From NCBI GenBank assembly GCA_008015325.1, contig SSFI01000009.1:1-64000 (forward strand): DNA of 64,000 bases, written 5' to 3'. Positions 26,686-34,807 of this stretch are shown here, in pieces. Made by a program: the position numbers and the translations under genes. Origin of the DNA: Rheinheimera sp. (GTDB lineage Bacteria; Pseudomonadota; Gammaproteobacteria; Enterobacterales; Alteromonadaceae). The notes under the pieces were generated by a model that saw only the letters and a program-made list of their open reading frames with translations, did not search any database and was not told the origin of the DNA. Numbering within the stretch: position 1 is the first letter of the stretch; the number at the start of each line of letters is the position of its first letter.

Positions 26686-28648
26686 AACCCACTGGCCGCC
26701 GGGGCGCTGTCGACAGGAATTTCCAGTAATAACGCCACGCCCTGCAGCACCAGCAGTTCGTCCAACAACAACTGGCCATCGGCGGCAACTGCGGCACGTA
26801 AAGACAACCAGATTTGTTGTTTCAGCAGCGGCGTGCTGTTAACCAAGGGCAGCAGCTGCAGACTGCCGAGTGGCTGCGATTGCGGTTGCGGCACAGACAC
26901 CGGGTCCAGTCCCAACGCCTGCAGGCCAGCCTGCCAGCTGTGTTGCTGCGTACTCTCGTCAGTTGCTTGTTGACTGACCCAATGCAGCAGCGGCAACAAG
27001 GCCGGCAACACTTGCGTCAACCGGCCGTGTCGCGCTTTGGTCTGCGCCGCTGGCTCGAATTCAGCGGCGATGACATGATCAAGCCATAACCAGACCAGTG
27101 CTTCAAAAGTATCGCAATGGCCGTCAAGATCAATCAGGGCGCGGCATAGCTGCTGCAAGTGCGTAAATCTGCTCTGACTCAGTTGCTTTAAAGTCGGTAC
27201 CAGTTGCTGTAACAACGTCAGCCGCGTTAATGCCTGCAGCGGCTGCACCTGATCAAATAAGCGGTCGACCTCACTGAGTAAACCCGGCATGCCGAGGCCC
27301 TGCACCAGTTTCAGCTGGCGTGACAAATCCTGTTCACTCATCAGACAGCAACATAGCAGCGCCTGCGCCGGTAATTCGTGTTGGCTGGCGTGGCGCACTG
27401 CAGGGGGCAGGTTGTCGAATTCGGCCTGCAGCTGGCGACGCTGCACTGTAAGGTCTTGCGCCAGTAACGAATCCGGCGCGCCGGCCAATCTGGCTGCGGT
27501 CGCTCCGGCAGTTTGCGCACCAGCCTGAGCCGCCAGCAACGCCGCTTGCAACAGCGTCATGCGCTGCTCTAAAGGTTTTGATACCGGCGTTTCAGTGCTG
27601 TTTTCAGTGCGGGCGCCAGCCGGTGTGGCCGCTGTTGCTGCATCCGGCAGGCCGCCAATCCAATGCGGTTCTATCCGTTTAATCCGTTCAGTCAGCGGTG
27701 GATGGGTGGCAAACCAGCCGCCGATAAAGCCCATTTGCCAGCGCGACAGCGCGTCGGCAAAAAACAAATGGCTCATTTCACTGGCCTGCGGATGTTTGAC
27801 CCGCCCGCCTTGTTGCAGCGCAGCGATACGTTTTAACGCGCCGCCAATGCCGGCAGGATTGCGGGTGAATTGCACAGCGCTGGCGTCGGCCAGAAATTCC
27901 CGCTGCCGGCTCACTGCCGCTTTAATCAGCTGACCGAATAACACGCCGATGTAGCCGATGATGATAAAACTAAGGCCAACCCCCAACACCACCAGAATGC
28001 CGCCATTGCGGTCACGGCCGCTACTGCGCACTTGCAGCAACTGCTGCCCGGCTTCACTGATAAATAAAATGCCATGCAACAGCGCCAGCAGGCGCAAATT
28101 CAGCCGCATGTCGCCGTTCAGAATATGGCTGAATTCATGCGCGATCACGCCTTGCAGTTCGTCGCGACTAAGCAGATTTAACGTACCTTCAGTCACGCCA
28201 ATCACCGCATCGGCCGGCGAAAAACCGGCGGCAAAAGCGTTGATACTCTGATCTGGCAGTACATACAGCGGCGGTGCGCGGCGATGGCCATTTCACTGAC
28301 CACATTTTGCAGCACCCGCACTTTGGGGTCGGTTTCGTCGCTTTTCAGTCGCCGCCCACCCAGCGCTTCGGCCACCACTTTTCCGCCTTTTTTCAGCTGC
28401 GCCAGCCGGAACAACACCACGATACCAATCACGCTGACCACTGCGGCGCTGGTCACCAGCAGATAACCCCAGGGCAGTTGCGGCGTGGTATTGGGGTCGA
28501 CCTGATCAGCCTGTAAAAATGCCAGTGCAATCAGCACCACGATGTCAGTCAGCGCCACCAGCAGCAACACAGCCAGCGAGAATAACAACACCAGCAGCCG
28601 GGTGCGGCTGCGGGCTTGTTGCTGCGCTTCAAAGAAGTTCATCGCCAC
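26682..28648 (-). pseudogene. M48-family metalloprotease with a frameshift
   Basis: Two overlapping frames form one broken gene. The N-terminal part (28202-28648) has two membrane segments and reads EMAIAA; the true continuation PPLYVLPDQSINAFAAGF lies in another frame, after 'GCGCA' near 28270-28282, so about ten bases seem lost compared with the family. The main frame then has the zinc site VIAHEFSHILNGD (HExxH), the third ligand in REFLADASAVQ, and a long C-terminal region of about 300 residues. It would be HtpX-like. The gene lies beside lemA, a frequent partner. Sequencing error is possible. Confidence 0.75.
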
Positions 28649-28658
28649 CGGCGTGGGC

Positions 28659-29249
28659 TCAGAATTTGATCACAGGGGCTGCCTGAATGGCGGCACTGTC
28701 AGCAAACTCCAGCAAAGTGGCGTCTTTGGCATGGCCAAAACTGCCGGCAAACACCACGGCCGGGAAGCTTTGTTTGTAACTGTTGTAGTCCATCACCGCA
28801 TCATTAAAGGCCTGACGGGCAAAAGCGACGCGATTTTCGGTGCTGCTGAGCTCTTCGCTCAGTTGCAGCATATTTTGATTGGCTTTTAAATCCGGATAGG
28901 CTTCCATCACCACACTGAAGCGGCTCATCGCCTGCTGCACAGCGTTTTCGGCACCAGCCAGCGCCTGCACAGCGGCACCGTCGGTGGGCGCTGCAGCGGC
29001 GGCTGCGAGGCCAGACACCGCGCTGTTGCGCGCCGCAATTACCGCTTCTAAGGTTTCGCGCTCATGCGCCATATAACCTTTGGCGGTTTCCACCAGATTA
29101 GGGATAAGGTCATAACGGCGTTTTAATTGTACTTCGATTTGGGCAAAAGCGTTTTGCCAGCGATTTTTCAACGCCACCAGGCGGTTGTACACGCCAATCA
29201 CCACAAAGACTAATACGCCAAGCAATACCAGCAGAATAATTCCGGTCAT
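28659..29249 (-). CDS. lemA: LemA-family membrane protein
   Basis: A 196-residue LemA protein: one N-terminal membrane helix (IILLVLLGVLVFVVIGV), then NRLVALKNRWQNAFAQIEVQ and LKRRYDLIPNLVETAKGYM, the family signature, followed by long helices. LemA is often encoded with M48 proteases, as here 10 bases ahead of one. Exact role is unknown. Length is normal. Confidence 0.93.
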   Translation of the reverse strand: MTGIILLVLLGVLVFVVIGVYNRLVALKNRWQNAFAQIEVQLKRRYDLIPNLVETAKGYMAHERETLEAVIAARNSAVSGLAAAAAAPTDGAAVQALAGAENAVQQAMSRFSVVMEAYPDLKANQNMLQLSEELSSTENRVAFARQAFNDAVMDYNSYKQSFPAVVFAGSFGHAKDATLLEFADSAAIQAAPVIKF

Positions 29250-29399
29250 CTTAACTCCTTGATTTCACTGACTAGCAAACACAAACAGCAACTAAATTTT
29301 AACCACTTTCGCGCAAAGCTGCCGGGCATGCAATAGATCGGCGGAATAATTGTTGTCTAAGGTAGTTCTGTCAGGTTTGGCTGCTTGACGTACGCCCAT

Positions 29400-29428
29400 C
29401 GCCGACAATTGCTCCTGCATTGTCGGCG
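29400..29428. repeat. perfect hairpin upstream of lemA
   Basis: CGCCGACAAT (29400-29409) and ATTGTCGGCG (29419-29428) pair over 10 bp with a 9-base loop. No T-run follows on either strand, so it is not a typical terminator. It could be a regulatory structure or a repeat unit. Confidence 0.45.
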
Positions 29429-29448
29429 TACCGTCCTTCCATGGACAT

Positions 29449-29475
29449 AAAAAAACGGCGACCAATGGCCGCCGT
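29449..29475 (-). terminator. intrinsic terminator of the MFS transporter transcript
   Basis: On the - strand, ACGGCG and CGCCGT (positions 29475-29470 and 29460-29455) pair around a short loop and are followed by seven T. It lies downstream of the MFS gene, beyond the palindromic repeat. Confidence 0.65.
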
Positions 29476-29490
29476 AACAGGGAAGACAGG

Positions 29491-29636
29491 CTAGGGCGTG
29501 TTGATGTTTGGTGATTAAATTTTGTTCGTTTCGGCCACCGCGTGGTGGCGGCGTTATGGGCGCGAAACGAGGCGCGTAGCATAGTCATTCTATGTGAGCA
29601 ACGAGTGACAAAGCCCAAAACGTCAACACGCCCTAG
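29491..29636. repeat. 146-bp palindromic repeat element, MITE-like
   Basis: CTAGGGCGTGTTGATGTTT at the left and the reverse complement CTAGGGCGTGTTGACGTTTT at the right form terminal inverted repeats. Between them lie smaller palindromes, for example GCCACCGCGTGGTGGC and GCATAG...CTATGTGAGC. It has no coding capacity. It sits between the MFS gene and its terminator. Confidence 0.6.
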
Positions 29637-29653
29637 TGCCTGCAGTGCTTACA

Positions 29654-30910
29654 TCAATGGGAAATCGAAGATTGGTCCTGCGCTGCCAGCCGCGCGGCCG
29701 CAGGTTTAAATAAAGTGTTGAGCCACATCAGCAGACAAAGGGCCCCGGCAATGGAGGTTGCGAGGTAAAAGCCGTAACGCACTTCGCCAAAAAAGTCGCC
29801 GACAATGCCCATCAATAAAGGACCAACCGCAGCAGCAAGCGCAGTAAACGCCAGCAACAAACCAGCGACAGCGCCATGCTGGGCGCGTGGGAAACAGCTG
29901 ATGCCTTTGGAATTAATGGTCGGATACATCATCGACATAAACAGGCCGGACAACGGCATCAGCCAGACCGCAATATCCACCCCGCCCACCATACTGGCGA
30001 CATAACACAGCAAAATTGCCGTGCTGAACAGCGCCAGCACCAGGCTCCACTCCAGCTTGCTTAAAATCCACTCGGCGAGAAAACGCCCCACAGTGCGCAA
30101 GACAAAAAAGATCGTGATGGCATGCAGCGCCAGGTATTGATATTCGCCCTGATAACTTTGCAGCAAGGTCGGCAACCAGACAAACACCGCCACTTCCACC
30201 GCGACATAACAGGCAATAGCCAGCGAAAAGCCGAGCGCATAAGGGTCGCGTACCAGCTTCAGGCTTTGCCATAAGTCTGCATCCTTAGCTGCCGGTTCAT
30301 AATCCGGATATTGCAGCATCGCCGCCAAGGCCAGTAACAAACCACAAATCAGCCCGGCCAGCAGATACAGCTGAGTCCAGTCCAGGTCGTAGCTGATTAA
30401 TAAGGTGACCAGTAACGGGCCGGCGATGGCGCCTAAGCCAAAAAAACCTTCGACGCGGTTCATCAGCCGGGTGTGCTGCTGATTGTCCGGACTGATATCA
30501 CCAATCAGCGCCAGCGCACCGGTTTTAAATAGACCAATCGCCAGGCCTGACACGCCTAATAAACCTAAATAAAACAAGAACGTATCGCCAAAAGCAAAAG
30601 CAATACAGGCCAGGGTATAAATCGCCAGACCCGCCATAATCACCGTCTTGCGGCCAATCGAATCGGCCAGCCGGCCGAGCAATAACCCTGACAGGCCAAT
30701 CAAGACCATCGGCACATAATGGAAAGCGGCGGCTTCAGTCAGGCTTAAATTAAACTGCTGTACCACTTTGGGGATGATGACGCCGACGGCATCTGTGGTC
30801 ATGGCAAAAACAAAAAACATCAGGCAAGTCATCCACTTGACCTGACTCAGTTGCCGTTGTCGCGCTTGTTGCGCTGTGGCTCCTAACTGCATGGTATCGG
30901 TTTTGATCAT
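29654..30910 (-). CDS. MFS transporter, probably for a sugar
   Basis: About 418 residues with twelve predicted membrane segments. The loop motif GRLADSIGRKTVIMAG (between segments 2 and 3) is the MFS signature. A charged loop near the centre separates the two six-helix halves. ATG 30910 follows GAGGCAGCC; an earlier in-frame ATG at 30958 lacks a ribosome site. A perfect LacI-type operator at 31028-31043 and a LacI gene nearby suggest control by, and transport of, a carbohydrate; the substrate is inference. Confidence 0.8.
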   Translation of the reverse strand: MIKTDTMQLGATAQQARQRQLSQVKWMTCLMFFVFAMTTDAVGVIIPKVVQQFNLSLTEAAAFHYVPMVLIGLSGLLLGRLADSIGRKTVIMAGLAIYTLACIAFAFGDTFLFYLGLLGVSGLAIGLFKTGALALIGDISPDNQQHTRLMNRVEGFFGLGAIAGPLLVTLLISYDLDWTQLYLLAGLICGLLLALAAMLQYPDYEPAAKDADLWQSLKLVRDPYALGFSLAIACYVAVEVAVFVWLPTLLQSYQGEYQYLALHAITIFFVLRTVGRFLAEWILSKLEWSLVLALFSTAILLCYVASMVGGVDIAVWLMPLSGLFMSMMYPTINSKGISCFPRAQHGAVAGLLLAFTALAAAVGPLLMGIVGDFFGEVRYGFYLATSIAGALCLLMWLNTLFKPAAARLAAQDQSSISH

Positions 30911-31027
30911 GGCTGCCTCATCCGTTCGCGTGGCGACAACCGGAGTTCTGCAGTCCAACTAAGCTCTGTTGCAGGCATTCCGGAGAATTGTGCGGGCGTT
31001 TTACCCACACTGCTGCCAAGGTATACA

Positions 31028-31043
31028 TCTTAAACGTTTAAGA
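31028..31043. promoter_or_regulatory. LacI-family operator upstream of the MFS transporter
   Basis: TCTTAAACGTTTAAGA is a perfect 16-bp palindrome with the central CG typical of LacI-family sites. It lies 118 bases upstream of the MFS start, and the LacI-type gene at 31794-32834 is the likely regulator. Confidence 0.65.
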
Positions 31044-31236
31044 ATCAATAATACCAAAGTAGAAAAGTGAAATTTTTTTGCCTATCTACTTTCAGCTGTC
31101 GAACGGGCATGCTGTGTGGCCAGACAAAAACTACCTCATAGTGACGGCCTCTAACACTTTCGTCGTGTTTTGCCTGAGTGTCAGTCAGTGGCATAGTAAC
31201 CTTCTGGCGTAAACTGCAAAGACACCGGAGCATCCC

Positions 31237-31782
31237 ATGTTATTAACCGCTGACCAGAGCCTGTTACTGCTGATTGATCTGCAAAAAAAATTAGCGCCCG
31301 CTATTCACAACAACGCTGAAGTGGAACAACACTGTCGCTGGCTGGTGGAAGTTGCGCGTGAACTGGCAGTGCCGATATTGGCAACTGAACAATATCCACA
31401 AGGCCTTGGCGTCACCCTGCCGTCACTGCTCAGCTTATTAAAAAGCGAAGAAATTCTGGAAAAAATCCATTTCAGTGCGTACCGGGAGCCACATCTTCAG
31501 GCGGCACTGGCCGATTCCGGTCGCCGTCAAATCGTGCTGTGCGGCACTGAAGCCCATGTCTGTGTACTGCAAACGGCGCTGGATTTAATCAGCGCCGGTT
31601 ATCAGGTATTTGTGGTGGCCGAAGCCTGTGGCTCACGTCGTGACAGCGACAAACAGCTGGCGCTTAGACGCTTACAGCAGGCCGGCGCTGTGATTGTCAG
31701 CCGCGAAATGGTGGCGTTTGAATGGTTACAACAAGCCGGCACCGCGCAGTTTCGTCACGTCAGCAAAGGCTGGCTGCGCTGA
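31237..31782 (+). CDS. isochorismatase-family hydrolase (YcaC-like)
   Basis: A 181-residue cysteine hydrolase. The triad is visible: Asp in LLLIDLQKKLAPAI (about 13), Lys in LEKIHFSAY (about 80) and Cys in CGTEAHVCVLQTAL (about 108). Members hydrolyse small amides or vinyl ethers. The substrate cannot be told. It is divergent from the MFS gene and convergent with the LacI gene. Confidence 0.88.
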   Translation: MLLTADQSLLLLIDLQKKLAPAIHNNAEVEQHCRWLVEVARELAVPILATEQYPQGLGVTLPSLLSLLKSEEILEKIHFSAYREPHLQAALADSGRRQIVLCGTEAHVCVLQTALDLISAGYQVFVVAEACGSRRDSDKQLALRRLQQAGAVIVSREMVAFEWLQQAGTAQFRHVSKGWLR

Positions 31783-31793
31783 TTTGCTCCGGT

Positions 31794-32834
31794 TCAGGCC
31801 TGGTGCGGCAGGCTACTCTCGCCGGCGCGGACTTCATAAGGCAATAAAATCCGCCCTTCTTCGCCGCGGATAAAGGCTTCCACCGCCGCAATGCCTTTTT
31901 GGTCGCTGTGCTGCCAGACGGAGCTCAGCGTCGGGTGATAACGCTGACCTTCTTCGATACCGTCAAAACCAATCACCTGCACATCGTCCGGGATGCGCAG
32001 GCCGGCTTGCAGCACTTCGCGCATCGCGCTTAATGCAATCAAATCACTCATACAGAGCAGTGTATTTGGTCTTGGTGTCAACGCCAGCGCAGCGCGTGCG
32101 GCCAGAGCAGCTTGTTGTTGATTACTTTCCGGAATGTGCCAGATACGCTCTGGCGCCAGCGTCTGCCCCACTTCCTTTAATGCGCGTTGGTAACCATCCA
32201 GCCGGCGGTGTGCAATCGAACTTTGATTATCCCAAAGCGGGCTGTCCCCCACCGGGCGGGTGTCAGCGGCGTCAATCAGCCGCAAGCCCAACACGGCCAC
32301 GCTGGAGTCTTTGCTAAGCACCTGAAGGGCGATTTCATAGGCGGCCTGTTCGTTATCAATATTGACCGAGGGCCGGTCGGTTAAATCGCAGTCGACTGTC
32401 AGCACGCGTTTGCGGGTTTTCTCCAGCTGCGAAATTAAATCGGTGTTGCGCGGTGCGCCGTAGCAAATAAAGCCGTCGACAAAATCGACAATGGCATCAA
32501 GGCTCGGTGCACTGCCGGAAAATAACAACAGGTGGCGTTTGTGCTGTTCCAGCGCATTGGCCACGCCACGGATAAACTGGCTGGCGACCGGGTCACTAAC
32601 CATATATTCCAGCGAGTCGGACAAAATCACCGCAATAATGCCGGAACTGCCTTTACGCAACGACTGTGCCGCTTTGTTCGGGCCCTGATAGCCCAGTTCA
32701 GCACAGGCACTGAGGATTTTTTCCCGCAGTTGTGCAGATAGTTGATCCGGCCGGCTGAAGGCGTTTGAAATCGTGGCCGTCGATACGCCAAGTTGTTGGG
32801 CGACGGTTTTTAACGTTTGCGTTGGTTTGGCCAT
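31794..32834 (-). CDS. LacI-family transcription regulator
   Basis: A 346-residue repressor. The helix-turn-helix is TLKTVAQQLGVSTATISNAF (residues 6-25), with hinge AQLREKILSACAELGY, and a sugar-binding-protein-like effector domain follows (from about 65). It likely binds the palindrome at 31028-31043 to control the MFS transporter. The effector is unknown. Confidence 0.9.
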   Translation of the reverse strand: MAKPTQTLKTVAQQLGVSTATISNAFSRPDQLSAQLREKILSACAELGYQGPNKAAQSLRKGSSGIIAVILSDSLEYMVSDPVASQFIRGVANALEQHKRHLLLFSGSAPSLDAIVDFVDGFICYGAPRNTDLISQLEKTRKRVLTVDCDLTDRPSVNIDNEQAAYEIALQVLSKDSSVAVLGLRLIDAADTRPVGDSPLWDNQSSIAHRRLDGYQRALKEVGQTLAPERIWHIPESNQQQAALAARAALALTPRPNTLLCMSDLIALSAMREVLQAGLRIPDDVQVIGFDGIEEGQRYHPTLSSVWQHSDQKGIAAVEAFIRGEEGRILLPYEVRAGESSLPHQA

Positions 32835-32916
32835 AACTGTTGGGGGGATTGGTTATGTTATGCCACGTTATACACAACTTTGGCAGCCAAGGACAACTCT
32901 GCTGGCAATTGATCTG

Positions 32917-33123
32917 TCAGTCGACGCGCAGTTTCTCGGTTTTTTCCAGCTGCACCAGCCGCCCCTGATGGAATACCAGCTCCACTTTGCCAAATTCAAC
33001 CCGGCCAATCAGCTGTTCCAGCTGTTTTAATAAATCTGCCACCAGCTGCTGCCGCTCCGGCGGCTGGTTCTGTTGCCAATCTTTCATCATCGCTCCATGG
33101 CGTTCCTCGGTAGATTTCGCCAT
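32917..33123 (-). CDS. YezD-family small protein (DUF2292)
   Basis: A 68-residue protein. The C-terminal half, GRVEFGKVELVFHQGRLVQL followed by EKTEKLRVD, is the DUF2292/YezD pattern of a small beta domain. A helical N-terminus precedes it. Function is not known; relatives are sometimes linked to sulfur metabolism, but nothing nearby supports this. Confidence 0.65.
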   Translation of the reverse strand: MAKSTEERHGAMMKDWQQNQPPERQQLVADLLKQLEQLIGRVEFGKVELVFHQGRLVQLEKTEKLRVD

Positions 33124-33266
33124 TAAAGCAGACTGATATGGATAACCATAAATACTAAATAATTGTTTTTATATTCCACTTTGAAATATAAGGCACGCTG
33201 CAAAATTGCATCAACTGCAGCGTTGTGCCGAAAATATGTTATTCATTACTGGAATAATAAACACTG

Positions 33267-33295
33267 TTGTAATTCATTTTAGATCTGTTTAGATT
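33267..33295 (+). promoter_or_regulatory. candidate promoter of a small RNA
   Basis: TTGTAA (33267-33272), 17-base spacer, TAGATT (33290-33295). Each box matches the sigma70 consensus in four of six bases. Its value lies in being placed about 120 bases before a strong terminator with no coding frame between. Confidence 0.35.
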
Positions 33296-33301
33296 GCAGA
33301 C

Positions 33302-33440
33302 ATCGCAGCGACATTGCCCTGTCGGTGTGTGTGATGTTCAAACCATTGTGAAGGATCACAGTGGCTTGCCCTCAGGATGAATCTGCAAGTCTATCCTTGT
33401 CCCTGTTGTTTTTAAGCCTGCATTTTGCGGGCTTTTTTTT
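33302..33440 (+). ncRNA. candidate small RNA, about 140 nt
   Basis: The 370-base gap between yezD and the broken response regulator has a promoter-like pair, no reading frame, and a strong + strand terminator although no + gene precedes it. The RNA would contain local repeats such as CATTGTG/CACAGTGG near 33350 and several GGA sites. I do not recognise the family. Confidence 0.35.
33413..33440 (+). terminator. intrinsic terminator without an upstream gene
   Basis: AAGCCTGCA and TGCGGGCTT pair over nine positions (one G-T) with a 3-base loop and are followed by a run of T to 33440. It points to the + strand, while both flanking genes are on the - strand. Confidence 0.7.
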
Positions 33441-33459
33441 GCGCCGTTGGCGGCGGTTT

Positions 33460-33677
33460 TTACTCAAGTCCTAATCTTTCTTTAATGGCATTTATCACAC
33501 TGGTTTTAACAGAAATTTCATGATATCCATCACAATGATGTCGAAACGCTGCTGCTGCAATGTAACCAAGGCTGCTTCACCATGATAGGCGCAATCGACC
33601 TGATGCCCTCTGAATTCCAGAAAATCAGCAAGTGTTTCCATGATTTGTTGATTATCTTCAACCAGCAGCACTTTCAT
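33460..33677 (-). pseudogene. truncated response-regulator receiver domain
   Basis: The first 52 residues are a normal receiver start: KVLLVEDNQQIMETLADFLE and phosphoacceptor Asp in DIIVMDIM. The frame then ends KFLLKPV-stop at 33495. In a second frame the same DNA continues ISVKTSVINAIKERLGLE to a stop at 33460. A large internal deletion seems to have joined the receiver to the tail of the gene. Most of the receiver and any output domain are missing. Confidence 0.65.
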
Positions 33678-33693
33678 TGTGGACAGCCTTTTA

Positions 33694-34050
33694 TTATTTC
33701 TTGATTACCGTTAAGCGCTTAACGTCGATTTCAGGGGACTCCAGAAAATCCTTTTCCACATCCCCTTCAATCTGAATTAAATCTTTATCATCAAAAGGTT
33801 GAGGCGGAAACACATCTTGATCAATCTCCACCCGGATCTGATGTTTGCCATCACTAAACAGGTACTTGTCACTGCTTACTTTTTTTACCAGATAACCTTG
33901 CAGTCGTGCCATGTCATCATCAACGGGCTCTTCCAAGATCTGCAAAAGGTTAGTCTTCACCAGATTCCCCGGACCGGTGTACTGCGCCTGTCCGGGAAAA
34001 CTAATGACAACAAGTAAGATGACAATCAAGGAGACTTTTAAAAATTGCAT
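33694..34050 (-). CDS. YgiW/YdeI-family periplasmic OB-fold (BOF) protein
   Basis: A 118-residue exported protein. The signal peptide is MQFLKVSLIVILLVVISFPGQA. The mature part has the BOF signature: YTGPGNLV, LLQILEEPVDDDMARLQGYL, SDGKHQIRVEID and LIQIEGDVEKDF. Family members bind cationic or small ligands and help with envelope stress. It lies 17 bases ahead of the broken regulator, so it was probably in its operon. Confidence 0.85.
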   Translation of the reverse strand: MQFLKVSLIVILLVVISFPGQAQYTGPGNLVKTNLLQILEEPVDDDMARLQGYLVKKVSSDKYLFSDGKHQIRVEIDQDVFPPQPFDDKDLIQIEGDVEKDFLESPEIDVKRLTVIKK

Positions 34051-34065
34051 CCGCTTCGCTCCGGT

Positions 34066-34683
34066 TTAAAAACGATACGCCAAACCGGCAAAGGCTGCAG
34101 TGCTGTCAGCCAAACTGCTGTTGCTGTATTGCACACCAACAATAGCGTCAACTTGCTGCCAAACGTTGTAATGAAGGTTCAGGCTACCGGTAAATCCCAG
34201 CTTGCTGTCACTGTTCTTGCCCTGAGTCAGATACTGATCTGCTGCATCTTCGTTATCAAGTTTATGGCTGGTTTCAAATTCAGCATCATGATGGATAACA
34301 CCAGCACCAGCTTTTAAAGTCAGCTTCTCTAACAATGGATAAAAATAGGTGAGCTGCAAATCCAGTTGTCTGAGATTAAATTCCGCATCCCACTCTTCAT
34401 CCTGCGTGGCAGAGATAATCACTTCTTTACCAGCATCGAGCGAGAAATCACTATAACCTAATTCCACGCCGAAGTTATTGGTTAGGCGGTACCCGGCAAA
34501 TAACCTGGCACTGCTCCCTGCGTCATCCTTGGTCAGATCCAGATTCTCCCCGCCGACCTGCGCTTGTTTGTAGTTGTTATCTCCGATATTGGCGTTTTGA
34601 TACTGTAATGCCGCGCCGACATATCCTTCAGCCAATACTGATGAACTAAATAACGTAATGAGTGCAATCAAACTTTTCTTCAT
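34066..34683 (-). CDS. outer-membrane beta-barrel protein
   Basis: About 205 residues with a signal peptide (MKKSLIALITLFSSSVLA) and alternating strands such as SSARLFAGYRLTNNFGVELG and NLHYNVWQQVDAIVGVQYS, ending in the C-terminal aromatic YRF of outer-membrane barrels. It is like the OmpA-type/OmpW-like small barrels. GAGGAG precedes ATG 34683. Cargo is unknown. Confidence 0.75.
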   Translation of the reverse strand: MKKSLIALITLFSSSVLAEGYVGAALQYQNANIGDNNYKQAQVGGENLDLTKDDAGSSARLFAGYRLTNNFGVELGYSDFSLDAGKEVIISATQDEEWDAEFNLRQLDLQLTYFYPLLEKLTLKAGAGVIHHDAEFETSHKLDNEDAADQYLTQGKNSDSKLGFTGSLNLHYNVWQQVDAIVGVQYSNSSLADSTAAFAGLAYRF

Positions 34684-34807
34684 GGTAAAGCTCCTCTTTA
34701 AAAGTTCGGGATATTTAATCAGGGAAAGCGTGAAAAAAACGTGAGGGATCATGCGGTAACAGAAAATACTGAGTCCTGTTTATCATCAGGACTCAGGCTA
34801 TCTCTGT

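Noticed and set aside
29292..29618. A 108-codon frame on the - strand through the MFS terminator and repeat
   Set aside because: It runs through a terminator hairpin and the palindromic repeat and has no start signal.
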